From the NCBI GenBank assembly GCA_009784565.1, contig WRBL01000030.1, positions 1 through 32,907 on the forward strand: 32,907 bases of DNA, written 5' to 3'. Position numbers and translations under genes: made by a program. The DNA comes from Streptosporangiales bacterium (GTDB taxonomy: Bacteria; Actinomycetota; Actinomycetes; Streptosporangiales; Streptosporangiaceae). Shown here piece by piece: positions 24,486-32,868 of the stretch (positions are counted from its first letter, which is position 1; every line of letters begins with the position of its first letter). The notes beneath the pieces were generated by a model that was given only the letters and a program-made list of their open reading frames with translations, had not been told where the DNA came from and did not search any database.

Positions 24486-25307
24486 CTAACCTCGGCTGGC
24501 CGCCTCGGTGAGGGCGCGGGCCGTCAGGACGCGGGCGAGGTGCTCGCGGTAGGCGGCGCTGGCGTGGATGTCGGAGCTGGCCGAGGCGCCCTCGGCCGCG
24601 CGGGCCGCGGCGTCGGCCGCGGACGCGCCCGAGGCCAGGGCGGACTCGACCGCGGCGGCGCGCAGCGGGACCGGGCCCATGTTGATCAGGGCCACCTTCT
24701 GGTCCTGGACCGCGACGCCGACCATCGCCCAGTCGATCGCCCGCTTGGTGAACTTCTGGAAGGACCAGGCGTTCGGGGAGGCGGGCTTGGGGACCTGGAT
24801 CTCGGTGAGCAGCTCGCCCGGCTCCAGCGCGGTCTCGAAGATGCCCTTGAAGAACTCCGCCGCCGGGACCGACCGGGTGCCCTGCGGACCCCGGATGACG
24901 AACGTCGCCTCCAGGACCAGCAGGGACGCCGGCAGGTCGGAGGCGGAGTCGCCGTGGGCCACCGAGCCGCCGATGGTGCCGCGGTGGCGGATCTGCGGGT
25001 CGCCGATCTCGCCGGCCGTGTGGGCCAGCAGCGGGATCTCGTTCTTCAGCAGCTCCGAGCCGGCCACGTCGTGGTGCCGGGTCAGCGCGCCGACCGCGAC
25101 GTGGTCGCCCTTGTCGGTGATGTAGGACAGCTCGGTGATCCGGGCGATGTCGATCAGCGCTTCGGGCGTCGCGAACCGGAGCTTCATCAGCGGCAGCAGC
25201 GAGTGGCCGCCGGCCAGGTACTTGGCGTCCTCGCCGATCTCGGCGGCCAGGCTCAGGGCCTCGTCGACCGAGGTCGCGCGCTTGTAGGTAAAGGCTGGTG
25301 GGATCAC
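24486..25307 (-). CDS. coxM: Molybdenum hydroxylase FAD-binding (medium) subunit, CoxM-like
   Basis: A 273-residue FAD subunit of the xanthine dehydrogenase/CO dehydrogenase superfamily. It passes electrons from the iron-sulfur subunit through FAD to an acceptor. The two FAD-binding signatures are present: '[13 protein letters not shown]' (32-44) and '[17 protein letters not shown]'. It begins '[18 protein letters not shown]', typical of the family. GTG 25307 overlaps the stop of the small-subunit gene (GTGA). It is the last gene of the L-S-M operon and ends at the terminator shared with the ATP-binding gene. The substrate is set by the large subunit, which is not the true CO dehydrogenase type. 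Confidence 0.93.
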   Translation of the reverse strand: MIPPAFTYKRATSVDEALSLAAEIGEDAKYLAGGHSLLPLMKLRFATPEALIDIARITELSYITDKGDHVAVGALTRHHDVAGSELLKNEIPLLAHTAGEIGDPQIRHRGTIGGSVAHGDSASDLPASLLVLEATFVIRGPQGTRSVPAAEFFKGIFETALEPGELLTEIQVPKPASPNAWSFQKFTKRAIDWAMVGVAVQDQKVALINMGPVPLRAAAVESALASGASAADAAARAAEGASASSDIHASAAYREHLARVLTARALTEAASRG

Positions 25308-25768
25308 TTGCTCGCCTCCGCCGCGGACAGCGCCGCCTTCACGATGTTGTGGTAGCCGGTGCAGCGGCAGAGGTTGCCCTCCAGCCCGGACCGGACCTCG
25401 GCCTCGGTGGGCGACGGGTTCTCCTTGATGAGGGAGGCAATCGCCATCACCATGCCCGGCGTGCAGTAGCCGCACTGCAGGCCGTGCTCCTCGTGGAACG
25501 CCTTCTGCACCGGGTGCATCCCGCCGTCGGCGCCCTTGAGGCCCTCGAGGGTGGTGACCTCGCGGCCGTCGGCCTGCGCGGCCAGCACCGTGCAGGACTT
25601 GACGGACTCACCGTCCATCAGCACCGTGCAGGCGCCGCAGGACGTGGTCTCGCACCCGATGTTGGTCGCGGTCAGGTCCGCGACGTCGCGCAGGAAGTGC
25701 ACGAGCAGGGTGCGGTCCTCGACGTCCGCGGTGACGTTCTTGCCGTTGACGGTCAGGTCGACCTTCAC
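25304..25768 (-). CDS. coxS: Molybdenum hydroxylase 2Fe-2S (small) subunit, CoxS-like
   Basis: A 154-residue iron-sulfur subunit with two [2Fe-2S] clusters. The plant-ferredoxin-type cluster uses Cys39, Cys44, Cys47 and Cys59 ('[13 protein letters not shown]...C'); the helical cluster uses Cys99, Cys102, Cys134 and Cys136 ('QCGYCTPGM', 'LCRCTGYH'). All eight cysteines are intact. It carries electrons from the molybdenum site to FAD. The GTG start (25768) overlaps the large-subunit stop, and its own stop overlaps the next start, both as GTGA, so the three subunits are translated in a coupled way. There is no Tat signal; the complex is probably cytoplasmic at the membrane face. Confidence 0.95.
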   Translation of the reverse strand: MKVDLTVNGKNVTADVEDRTLLVHFLRDVADLTATNIGCETTSCGACTVLMDGESVKSCTVLAAQADGREVTTLEGLKGADGGMHPVQKAFHEEHGLQCGYCTPGMVMAIASLIKENPSPTEAEVRSGLEGNLCRCTGYHNIVKAALSAAEASK

Positions 25769-28074
25769 TTGCCGCTCCCCTTCTGGGCATCGTTGATAGC
25801 GGTCCAGACCCGCTCGGGGGTGGTGGGCATGTCGATGTGCCGCACGCCCAGGTGGGCGACGGCGTCGATCACGGCGTTCTGCACGGCCGGGGTGGCGCCG
25901 ATGGTGCCGGCCTCCCCGATGCCCTTCACTCCCAGCGGGTTGCGGTCGGTCGGCGTCTCGCTGCGAAGCAGCTCGAAGCTGGGCAGCTCGGCCGCCGTGA
26001 TCGCGGCGTAGTCCGCGAGCGTGGAGGTGAGCGGGTTGCCGTCGGCGTCGTAGAGGACTTCCTCGCACAGCGCCTGGGCCGCGCCCTGCGCGATGCCGCC
26101 GTGCCGCTGGCCGTCGATCAGGATCGGGTTCACGACCGGGCCGGCGTCGTCGGCGGTGACGTGCCGCAGCAGCGTCACCTTGCCGGTCTCGGTGTCGACC
26201 TCCACGACCGACAGCTGGGTGCCGAACGGGAACGTCGATTTGTCCGCCGTGAAGTTCACGTTCGCGGTCAGCGTCTTGCCCTCGGCGCTGGCGGCGATCT
26301 GGCCCCAGCCCAGCGACTTGTCCGGGTCGCCGGCGATCTGCCACTTCCCGGTGGCCGTGTCCAGCACGACGTCGGCCTCGGACGCCTCGAACAGGGACGC
26401 GGCCAGCTTCGCGGCCTGGTCCTTGACCTCGAGCGAGGCATTGTGCACCGCCGAGCCGCCCAGCTGCAGCGACCGCGACCCGTAGGTCCCGATGCCCTCC
26501 GGGATCAGGTCCGTGTCGCCGTGGATGACCTCGACCTTGTCCATCGGGATGCCGAGCAGCTCGGTCACCAGCATCGCGAAGGCGGTGTGGTGGCCCTGCC
26601 CGTGGGCGGAGCTGCCGGTGTAGACGGTCGCGGTGCCGTCCTCGTGGACGTCGACCCGGCCGGTCTCGCCGGCGTCCGGGTCCGGCGCGGTGATCTCGAC
26701 GTAGCTGGCCAGGCCGAGGCCGAGCTGCTTGACGTCGCCGCGCTCCCGGCGGGCCTTCTGCTCGGCCCGGAGCTCGGCGTAGCCCGCCGCCTCCAGGACC
26801 TGGTCCATGGCCGTTTCGTAGTCGCCGGTGTCGTAATGGGCGCCCGTCTTCGTCATGAAGGGGAACTGTTCCTTCTTGATGAAGTTGATCCGGCGGACTT
26901 CGGCCGGGTCCATGCCCGCCTCGGCCGCGAACCAGTCCAGGGCCCGCTCGACCGTGGCCGTGGCCTCCGGCCGGCCCGCGCCGCGGTAGGCGGCGATCGG
27001 CGTGCCGTTGGTGACGACCACCTTGTAGTTGGCCTGGACGTTCGGGAAGTCGTAGACGGCCGGCGCCATCAGGTTCGTCAGCATGGGCAGGAAGAAGCCC
27101 ATCCGGGAGTAGCCGCCGGAGTCCTGGATGACCTCCAGGCGGTAGGCCTTGACCTTCCCGTCCCGGGTGCCGCCGATCTTGACGTGATGCAGTTGCGCGC
27201 GGCCCTGGGTCATTCCGACCAGGTTCTCGTACCGGCTCTCGACCCAGCGCACCGGCCTGCCGGTGTGCTTGGCCGCCCACGCGACGGCGACGGTGTCCCG
27301 GTCGGTGCCGATCTTCGCGCCGAAGCCGCCGCCCACGTCCGGGGCGACCACGCGGATCTGCTCCGGGGCCAGCCCGAGCGCGGTGAGGATCAGCCGGGAG
27401 ATCTGCGCGTTCTGCGTGCTGATCCAGACGGTCAGCTTGCCGTCGTTCCAGGCGGCCGCCGTGGCCCGTCCCTCCATGGGCAGGGCGGCGACCCGCTGGT
27501 TGATGACGTCACCCTCCACGACGACGTCGCAGCCGTCGAAGATCGAGTCGTCGCTGACGTCGCCGCCGCCGGTGATCGCGGTGTTGGTGCCCGCGGCCGG
27601 GAACAGGAGGGACTCGTCCTTCAGGGCCGCCTCGATGGACGGCACCGCCGGCAGGATGTCGTAGTCCACGGCGACCAGTTCGGCCGCGTCCTCGCCCTGG
27701 TAGGTGCTGTCGGTGAGCACGATCGCGACCGGCTCGCCCACGTACCGGACGGTGTCGATCGCCAGGACCGGCTCCTGCCACTTGCCGGCCAGGGGCACGG
27801 GGCCCGGGGCAGGCGGGGCGTCCTCGTCCACCGGGGGCGGCGGCGGGACGTCGGTCATGTCTTTCGCGGTCAGCACCGCGACCACGCCGGGCTGGCTCTC
27901 GGCCTCCGACGTGTCAATGCTGGTTATCTTGGCGTGCGCCACGGTCGAGCGGACGAAAGTCGCCCGGACCGCGCCGTCCAGTTCAGGTTCCCGCAGATCG
28001 TCGACGTAGACGCCGCCGGCGGTCAGCAGCCGCGGGTCTTCCGTCCGGATCACCCGGGTGCCCAGAATGCTCAA
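25765..28074 (-). CDS. coxL: Molybdenum hydroxylase large subunit, form II CoxL-like
   Basis: A 769-residue molybdopterin subunit. The active-site loop reads 'AYRGAGR', the form II signature, not the 'AYXCSFR' loop of genuine (form I) CO dehydrogenase, so CO oxidation should not be assumed; aldehydes, purines or other N-heterocycles are possible. The cofactor-binding 'GGGFGAK' and the catalytic glutamate in '[13 protein letters not shown]' near the C-terminus are present. I move the start to TTG 28074 ('[17 protein letters not shown]'), because GGAGG lies 5 nt upstream and this is the usual family N-terminus; the track start (28104) lacks a ribosome site. It is first in an L-S-M operon. No molybdenum-cofactor maturation gene (coxD/E/F, xdhC type) is seen in the window. 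Confidence 0.94.
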   Translation of the reverse strand: MSILGTRVIRTEDPRLLTAGGVYVDDLREPELDGAVRATFVRSTVAHAKITSIDTSEAESQPGVVAVLTAKDMTDVPPPPPVDEDAPPAPGPVPLAGKWQEPVLAIDTVRYVGEPVAIVLTDSTYQGEDAAELVAVDYDILPAVPSIEAALKDESLLFPAAGTNTAITGGGDVSDDSIFDGCDVVVEGDVINQRVAALPMEGRATAAAWNDGKLTVWISTQNAQISRLILTALGLAPEQIRVVAPDVGGGFGAKIGTDRDTVAVAWAAKHTGRPVRWVESRYENLVGMTQGRAQLHHVKIGGTRDGKVKAYRLEVIQDSGGYSRMGFFLPMLTNLMAPAVYDFPNVQANYKVVVTNGTPIAAYRGAGRPEATATVERALDWFAAEAGMDPAEVRRINFIKKEQFPFMTKTGAHYDTGDYETAMDQVLEAAGYAELRAEQKARRERGDVKQLGLGLASYVEITAPDPDAGETGRVDVHEDGTATVYTGSSAHGQGHHTAFAMLVTELLGIPMDKVEVIHGDTDLIPEGIGTYGSRSLQLGGSAVHNASLEVKDQAAKLAASLFEASEADVVLDTATGKWQIAGDPDKSLGWGQIAASAEGKTLTANVNFTADKSTFPFGTQLSVVEVDTETGKVTLLRHVTADDAGPVVNPILIDGQRHGGIAQGAAQALCEEVLYDADGNPLTSTLADYAAITAAELPSFELLRSETPTDRNPLGVKGIGEAGTIGATPAVQNAVIDAVAHLGVRHIDMPTTPERVWTAINDAQKGSGK

Positions 28075-28117
28075 TTTATCCTCCGCTGCTACGGCCTTCG
28101 CCAAGCGAACTTACACC

Positions 28118-28167
28118 TGTGACTGACGTGGCATCTAGATCCGTTCGCAAGCGTTTTGGTAGTCACA
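28118..28167. promoter_or_regulatory. Inverted repeat in the coxL upstream region
   Basis: TGTGACT (28118-28124) and AGTCACA (28161-28167) form 7-bp arms 36 nt apart in the 225-bp divergent region, 44 bp or more upstream of the coxL-like TTG. They could be two half-sites of a looping regulator or flank the promoter. No -35/-10 pair for the operon is convincing. Confidence 0.25.
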
Positions 28168-28228
28168 ATGTGCCTACTGACCTGGGTTTTCGGATTTTTC
28201 CCTCCAGACCGGACGCGAGCCTCCGCAA

Positions 28229-28262
28229 TTGACAGTTGACGGAGGCAATTATTATCTTGCCT
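28229..28262 (+). promoter_or_regulatory. Promoter with overlapping palindromic operator for the MarR-GNAT gene
   Basis: TTGACA (28229-28234) and TATTAT (28250-28255) resemble a housekeeping promoter with a short 15-nt spacer. A perfect 6-bp inverted repeat AGGCAA-N8-TTGCCT (28243-28262) sits exactly across the -10, which is where an autorepressor of the MarR type would block transcription. The start codon is 38 bp downstream. Confidence 0.5.
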
Positions 28263-28299
28263 GAGTCAACTAAACCCTTCATCCGGCCCGGAGGAAACC

Positions 28300-29214
28300 A
28301 TGGACGAGGTCGCGGCGGTACGGGCGTTCAACCGCTTGTACACGAACGTCATCGGCGCGGTGCAGGGCATGTACCTGGACACGCCGTACTCGCTGACCGA
28401 GGCCCGGCTGCTGTTCGAGCTGGCGCAGCGCGAGGTCACGGCGGTGGCGGAGCTGCGGCGCGCGCTGGACATCGACCCGGGCTACCTCAGCCGGGTCCTG
28501 TCCCGTTTCGAGGCCGACGGGCTGATCACCCGGACCCGGGCCGGCGGCGACGCCCGGCGCCAGGACATCGTCCTCACGCCCGGCGGGCGGGCGGCGGCCG
28601 CGGACCTGGACGCCCGCTCCGCCCGCCAGATCGGCTCGCTCCTCGACGGCGTCGACCGGATCCGGCTGCTGGACGCGATGCGGGACATCTCCTCCCAGCT
28701 CGGAGCGGCCGCGCCGGCCGGTTCCCGCGCGGTCGTGCTGCGGGAGCCCCGGCCCGGGGACCTCGGCTGGGTGGTCCACCGGCACGGCGCGGTGTACGCG
28801 TCCGAGTTCGGGTGGGACGCGGACTTCGAGATGTGGGTCGCCCGCATCGCCGCCGACTACCTCGCCGACCGGGGCAACCCGCGGGCCGCCGGGTGGATCG
28901 CGGACGTGGACGGCTCCCCGGCCGGATCGATCCTCTGCGTTCCCGACGCCGGCGACCCCGGGACGACGGCGCGGCTGCGGGTGCTGCTGGTGGAACGCTG
29001 GGCCCGGGGCCTGGGGATCGGCGGCCGCCTCGTGGACGAGGTCCTGCGGTTCGCCCGACACGCCGGCTACGCGCGGGTCGCCCTTTCCACTTACGATGCC
29101 CTGGGCAGCGCCCGCCGCATTTACCAGGCCGCGGGATTTTCCCTGGTCAGCTCCGAGCCGGAGCGCGTCTTCGGCCAGGATCTCACCGCCCAGGAGTGGT
29201 CCCTGCGACTGTGA
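28300..29214 (+). CDS. MarR-type regulator fused to GNAT acetyltransferase
   Basis: A 304-residue two-domain protein. Residues ~5-140 form a MarR-like winged helix ('LTEARLLFELAQREVTAVAELRRAL', 'YLSRVLSRFEADGLITRTR', wing 'GGDARRQDIVLTPGG'). Residues ~145-304 form a GNAT domain with the acetyl-CoA-binding loop 'RGLGIGGRLVDEVL' and 'YDALGSARRIYQAAGFSLVSSE'. Such fusions are known in bacteria; they may couple acetyl-CoA or substrate sensing to repression. ATG 28300 has GGAGG 5 nt upstream. The gene diverges from the molybdenum hydroxylase operon and is the obvious candidate to control it and itself through the palindrome at 28243-28262 (inference). Confidence 0.92.
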   Translation: MDEVAAVRAFNRLYTNVIGAVQGMYLDTPYSLTEARLLFELAQREVTAVAELRRALDIDPGYLSRVLSRFEADGLITRTRAGGDARRQDIVLTPGGRAAAADLDARSARQIGSLLDGVDRIRLLDAMRDISSQLGAAAPAGSRAVVLREPRPGDLGWVVHRHGAVYASEFGWDADFEMWVARIAADYLADRGNPRAAGWIADVDGSPAGSILCVPDAGDPGTTARLRVLLVERWARGLGIGGRLVDEVLRFARHAGYARVALSTYDALGSARRIYQAAGFSLVSSEPERVFGQDLTAQEWSLRL

Positions 29215-29326
29215 CGGCTTTCGATGCGGCCGAAAATCCTTTAACCTGTCCTCTTACACTCGCGTTTGATTTTCGCTGAAATCCGCGCAAACAGGGTCGG
29301 CGCCTATTTCCAGTGGCGAGTTCGTC

Positions 29327-29372
29327 AAGTGACGTGTGCCCACGTCGGGAAGTGACGCGTGCTCACGTCTGG
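29327..29372. repeat. Two tandem 23-bp repeats, operator-like, upstream of the MEDS-STAS gene
   Basis: AAGTGACGTGTGCCCACGTCGGG (29327-29349; first 20 bases AAGTGACGTGTGCCCACGTC) is followed without a gap by a copy at 29350-29372 that differs at three positions. Each unit contains a dyad, GACGTG-N4-CACGTC, perfect in the first and with one mismatch in the second. The pair ends 20 bp before the ATG, so a bound protein would cover the promoter. The rest of the 178-bp gap after the MarR-GNAT gene is locally AT-richer with no clear terminator. Confidence 0.7.
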
Positions 29373-29392
29373 CATATCAGGATTGGTGACCC

Positions 29393-30286
29393 ATGCCCTC
29401 CCAGCGCCGCCGGGCCACACTCGCGGGCGTTGACCAGCTGCGACCCGGCGACCAGGCATTCACGACCTTCGCCGACGATGCCGAACGATTGACCGTCCTC
29501 GGCCTGTTCACGCGCCTCGGGCTGGCCCGGGGCGAAAAGGTCATCCTGAGCCTCGACACCAGCCGTCCCCCGGACGAGGTGGCGGCGGAGATCGCCGGCG
29601 GCGCCGACGCCGCCCGCGACGCCCTCGGCCGCGGCCAGCTGGTCCTGTCCAAGGTTCCCCCGTTCCTCGACGACCCGCCCCGGGCCGGATCCGGGGAGAT
29701 CGCCGACCGGGCCCGGGCCTGGCTGGAGGACGCCGCCGCCGAGGGGTTCAGCGGGATCCGGGCCGGCTGCGACCTGTCGGGAGCCCTGGACTCCCGCGGC
29801 GGCATGCGCCGCCTGGTGGAGCTCGAGCGGGCCACCCACCGGGAGCTGATGGCCGCGGACACCTGGTCCCGCTTCACGGTGCTGTGCCAGTGGGACGAGC
29901 GCCTGCTCGTCACCGAAGCCGACCTCGACGAGGTCCGGTGGGTCCACCCGGTCACCGTCCTGCCCGCCCCGCCCGAACTCCGCGTCACCCGCACGCCGAA
30001 CGGGATCCTGCTCACCGGTGACTCCGACCTGGCCTGCCGGGAGGAGTTCGCCGCCGCGCTGCGGACGCTGGAGGACATCCGGCCGCCCGAGGGCCCGCTC
30101 GTCCTGGATCTGTCCAAGATGTCGTTCCTGGACGCGCACAGCGTCGGGGCGGTCCTGCGGCTGGCCGCCCGGCTGCCCCCGCCGCGCCGGATCGAGGTCC
30201 GGTGCCGGGAGCACCACCGCCGCATGCTGAACGTCCTGGGCGCCCACACCGTCTCCCAGCTGACCATCATCACCCGCGGACGCTGA
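29393..30286 (+). CDS. MEDS-STAS domain protein (sensor/anti-sigma factor antagonist-like)
   Basis: A 297-residue cytoplasmic protein. The N-terminal part (~12-165) matches the MEDS sensory domain ('RPGDQAFTTFADDAERLTVLGLFTRLGLARGEKV'-type start, 'GCDLSGALDSRGG', 'VLCQWDERLL'), first described in DcmR-like regulators. The C-terminal ~195-295 is a STAS domain ('LVLDLSKMSFLDAHSVG'). In SpoIIAA-type antagonists the residue after the Asp is the phosphorylated Ser; here it is Ala248, with Ser250 two residues further, so classic phospho-switching may be absent or shifted. MEDS-STAS proteins in actinomycetes are thought to feed into sigma-factor or light/hydrocarbon sensing, but few are studied. ATG 29393 has only a weak AGGATTGGTG upstream. 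Tandem repeats precede it. Confidence 0.88.
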   Translation: MPSQRRRATLAGVDQLRPGDQAFTTFADDAERLTVLGLFTRLGLARGEKVILSLDTSRPPDEVAAEIAGGADAARDALGRGQLVLSKVPPFLDDPPRAGSGEIADRARAWLEDAAAEGFSGIRAGCDLSGALDSRGGMRRLVELERATHRELMAADTWSRFTVLCQWDERLLVTEADLDEVRWVHPVTVLPAPPELRVTRTPNGILLTGDSDLACREEFAAALRTLEDIRPPEGPLVLDLSKMSFLDAHSVGAVLRLAARLPPPRRIEVRCREHHRRMLNVLGAHTVSQLTIITRGR

Positions 30287-30294
30287 TCACGGGC

Positions 30295-30325
30295 TTGACC
30301 CGCCTGTGAACAGGGGATTCATACT
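30295..30325 (+). promoter_or_regulatory. Possible promoter for the replication-relaxation/ATPase operon
   Basis: TTGACC (30295-30300) and CATACT (30320-30325) are separated by 19 nt and lie just after the MEDS-STAS stop. The expected start point falls on or next to GTG 30329, so this transcript may be leaderless. The spacer is long and the match moderate. Confidence 0.35.
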
Positions 30326-30328
30326 CGT

Positions 30329-31039
30329 GTGACAGGGGTTGCCGTCCGGGACGCCGAGGCGCTGGTGTTCGCCGCCGACATGTACGGCGTGCAGATGGAC
30401 CAGCTGGCCTCGCTGCTCGGGGACTCGCCGGGGACCGCGCGGGCCGCGGCGGCCCGGTGGAAGGAACTCGGCTACGCGGAGACGGCCCGGCTCGGCCCCG
30501 GCCCGTCCTGGCTGTGGGTGACCCGGGCGGGCCTGGCGGCCTGCGGGCTCCGGTACCCGGCGGCCCGGCCCGGGCTGTCGCGGCTGGCCCACACCCGCGC
30601 GGTCACCGCGGTCCGGCTGGCGCTGTCGGCGACCGGCGCGTGGGACGGGTCCGGGGCCTTCTGGCGCGGGGAGCGGCGGATCCGGTCGCGGCACGGCGTC
30701 GGCGTGCGCCAGCACCTGCCCGACGGCGAGGTCCACTGGCCGTCGGGCTGCGGACTGGCCTGGGAAGGCGAATGCTGGGCCGTCGAGGCCGAACTGACCG
30801 CGAAGACCGTCGCCCGCACCACCGCCATCATGCGCGAGATCCTGGCCCGGACCGGCGACTACGGCGCCCCCGCCGCCGACGCGTCCGTCCCCGGGCGCCC
30901 GGCCCGGCACACCAGGGCCCTCTACGTCTGCTCCCCCGCCGCCCGGCCCACGGTGCTGCGCGCCCGGGCCTCGCTCGGCCCGGGCCTGGCCGGCCGGGTC
31001 GAGGTCCGCGGCCTCCCCTCCGGGGCGCTGCTGACGTGA
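30329..31039 (+). CDS. Replication-relaxation family-like winged-helix protein
   Basis: A 236-residue protein. The N-terminal ~10-75 is a winged helix ('YGVQMDQLASLLGDSPGTARAAAARWKELGYAET', then the wing 'PSWLWVTRAGLAACGL'); the rest is an alpha/beta domain with 'RLAHTRAVTAVRLAL', 'WPSGCGLAWEGECWAVEAELTAKTVART' and 'ALYVCS'. The E-x-E-L-T-x-K stretch recalls nuclease-like folds of replication-relaxation (Replic_Relax) and plasmid mobilisation proteins, which usually accompany TraB/FtsK-type ATPases on actinomycete elements. No catalytic assignment is certain. The GTG start is 43 bp after the MEDS-STAS stop; its TGA overlaps the ATPase GTG (GTGA), a strong sign of joint function. Confidence 0.72.
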   Translation: MTGVAVRDAEALVFAADMYGVQMDQLASLLGDSPGTARAAAARWKELGYAETARLGPGPSWLWVTRAGLAACGLRYPAARPGLSRLAHTRAVTAVRLALSATGAWDGSGAFWRGERRIRSRHGVGVRQHLPDGEVHWPSGCGLAWEGECWAVEAELTAKTVARTTAIMREILARTGDYGAPAADASVPGRPARHTRALYVCSPAARPTVLRARASLGPGLAGRVEVRGLPSGALLT

Positions 31040-32868
31040 GCGGCCGTCCACGTCACCCGGTGCGGCGCGGGGCCTGGCGGGCGCTGCGGTACCTGCTGGC
31101 CGTCGCGGCCGCCGTCGCGCTCGCCCCGGTGACGCTGGTGGCGGCCGGAACGTACCTGTTCGGCTGGTGGCGGGGGCGGCCGCCCCGGCATCTCGTCGCG
31201 GGCGCCGCCTGGTGCGTTCCGATGGTCGCCGCGTGGCTGCTCGCCGTCGCGCTGTGGCCGGGGGCGCCGGGCGCCTGGTGGTTCCGCCTGCTCTCCGCCC
31301 CGCAGGCCTCGTGGCTGTCGATGTGGCGCCTCGGCGCTCACGGGCGGGCGGGCGCGGCGGCGGTCGCGGTCGCCGCGCCGGCGATCCCGCTGGGCCTCCT
31401 GGCCGGGGCGCTGGCCTGGAAGATCCGGCTCTTCCGCATGGAGACCGGCAGCGGCGGCCGCTCGCCCGCGGCCAGCGTCCGGTTCGACGCCGGCCTCTGG
31501 CGGCGGCAGGTCCGCTCGGCCAGGGCGGTCGCCGCCGTCCCCGGCGCGCTCCCCCTGATGTCGCCGAACGGATCGCTGGTCGCCGGCGCCGCTATCCGCT
31601 CCGTCCGCCATCGCGGGGGCCGCGCCGCGGCCATCCCGTACGACCGGATGCGTTCCCACCAGGTGGTGATCGGGTCGACCGGCACGGGAAAGACCACTCT
31701 GCTGCTGCGCCTGTGGGCCGGGTTCATGGCGGGCGGCATGCGCCGTTACGCCGTCGGGAAGGCGGCCCGTCCCCTGCTGGTGGTGCTCGACTGCAAGGGC
31801 GGCGCCAGTTCCCGGAAGGTGGCCGACCGGGCCCGGCGGGTGCTGCGCGACGCCGGTGCCGCCACGGTCGCCACCTGGCCCGACGAGAACCCGCTGAACC
31901 TGTGGGCGCTGCCGCCCGCGCAGCTCGTGACGACCCTGATGGACCTGATCGAGCACGGCACCGGCGGCGCCGCGTATTACGCGGACCTGATGGAGTCCGC
32001 CGTGTCGCGGGCGGTGGAGGGCCCGGACGGCCCGCCCGCCGGGTCGGCCGACTTCCTGAGCCGGCTGGACGGGGACGTGGCCCTGCGGTTCCAGGCGCTG
32101 TGGCGGCGGCTCGGGGCGGGACTGGACGGCGGCGGATCGTTCGGCGACGCGGACGCCTGGTACTGCGTGCTGGAAGGAACGGCCGCGCAGTCGGTGGCCG
32201 AGGCGCAGGCTCGCGCGCTCACTGACTTGCTGGCCGCCTTCGCGGTGTCGGGTTCCCGCGAGATCCTGCTGGCCGTCGACGAGTACTCGGCGGTGTCGCG
32301 GCGGCTGCCGATCTGGCGGCTGCAGGAGCGGGCCCGCTCCCTGGGGGTCGCGATCCAGGTGTCGGCCCAGTCGTGGGAGGGCCTGGCCGGCACGGAGGAC
32401 GAGCGGCAGCGGGTCGCCGGGACCGCCGAGGGCGGGATCTGGCTGCTGCGGGTGCCCCGCCCGGAGCCGGTGGCCGCCCTCGCGGGGAACCTGCGGGTGG
32501 TGGACACGTCCCGTTTTCTGTCCGACGCCGGGTCGTGGGAGTCCGCCGGGTCATCCCGGGTCCAGCCGGTCCCGGTCGTCGACGGGGACATCATCCGGCA
32601 ACTGGACATCGGCCAGGCCGGCTACCTCTACCGGGGCGGCGTCACCTACGTGCAGGTCAAGCGGATCATCGGACGGCAGGCGGCGCTCGGTTCCGGGCCG
32701 TCTCCTTCCGCTCCGTCTTCTTCCGGGCCGGCCGCGGCCCCGGCCGCGTCCGCGGTTCCCGCCCAGCGACCGGCGGAGCCGTCGTCCTCAGCGGAGCGGT
32801 CGTCCTCAGCGGAGCTGCCGGACGTATCAGAGGTGCTGGACGAGGCGTTCGGAGCGCTGGATGAGTAG
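31036..32868 (+). CDS. Membrane-anchored FtsK/TraB-like P-loop ATPase
   Basis: A 610-residue protein with about three N-terminal membrane helices (~18-45, 53-74, 104-128), then a P-loop ATPase domain: Walker A 'GSTGTGKTT' (213-221), 'LLVVLDCKGG' (Walker B-like, ~247-256) and a second acidic site 'ILLAVDEYSAV'. 'LGVAIQVSAQSWEGL' resembles the sensor strand of VirD4/TraB/FtsK DNA pumps. The C-terminus is a Ser/Pro/Ala-rich tail containing an 18-bp tandem DNA repeat, ending in an acidic 'DVSEVLDEAFGALDE'. It probably translocates DNA or protein at the membrane, as in actinomycete conjugation; this is inferred from architecture. GTG 31036 overlaps the preceding gene (GTGA); the track start at 30457 is an out-of-frame extension. 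Confidence 0.85.
   Translation: MSGRPRHPVRRGAWRALRYLLAVAAAVALAPVTLVAAGTYLFGWWRGRPPRHLVAGAAWCVPMVAAWLLAVALWPGAPGAWWFRLLSAPQASWLSMWRLGAHGRAGAAAVAVAAPAIPLGLLAGALAWKIRLFRMETGSGGRSPAASVRFDAGLWRRQVRSARAVAAVPGALPLMSPNGSLVAGAAIRSVRHRGGRAAAIPYDRMRSHQVVIGSTGTGKTTLLLRLWAGFMAGGMRRYAVGKAARPLLVVLDCKGGASSRKVADRARRVLRDAGAATVATWPDENPLNLWALPPAQLVTTLMDLIEHGTGGAAYYADLMESAVSRAVEGPDGPPAGSADFLSRLDGDVALRFQALWRRLGAGLDGGGSFGDADAWYCVLEGTAAQSVAEAQARALTDLLAAFAVSGSREILLAVDEYSAVSRRLPIWRLQERARSLGVAIQVSAQSWEGLAGTEDERQRVAGTAEGGIWLLRVPRPEPVAALAGNLRVVDTSRFLSDAGSWESAGSSRVQPVPVVDGDIIRQLDIGQAGYLYRGGVTYVQVKRIIGRQAALGSGPSPSAPSSSGPAAAPAASAVPAQRPAEPSSSAERSSSAELPDVSEVLDEAFGALDE
32781..32816 (+). repeat. 18-bp tandem repeat in the ATPase tail
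   Basis: GTCGTCCTCAGCGGAGCG (32781-32798) is repeated directly at 32799-32816 with one difference. It lies in frame and encodes the repeated 'SSSAER/SSSAEL' of the low-complexity linker. Slippage could change its copy number without breaking the frame. Confidence 0.8.

Noticed and set aside
24465-25355. 296-aa plus-strand ORF opposite the CoxM-like gene
   Set aside because: CoxM-like FAD motifs are on the minus strand, and the ORF begins inside the terminator region.
25765-28074. Genuine aerobic CO dehydrogenase
   Set aside because: The active-site loop is AYRGAGR, not AYXCSFR, and no maturation genes are present.
25837-28122. 761-aa plus-strand ORF
   Set aside because: Antisense shadow of the CoxL-like gene with no family motif.
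29219-29245. Terminator hairpin after the MarR-GNAT gene
   Set aside because: Only a 5-bp TTTCG/CGAAA stem with a 7-nt loop; too weak to call.
29340-29372. ECF sigma-factor promoter (GGAA ... CGTC) in the repeats upstream of MEDS-STAS
   Set aside because: The spacing between GGAAGT and CGTC is about 12 nt, too short for the usual ~16, and both elements lie within the tandem repeat units.
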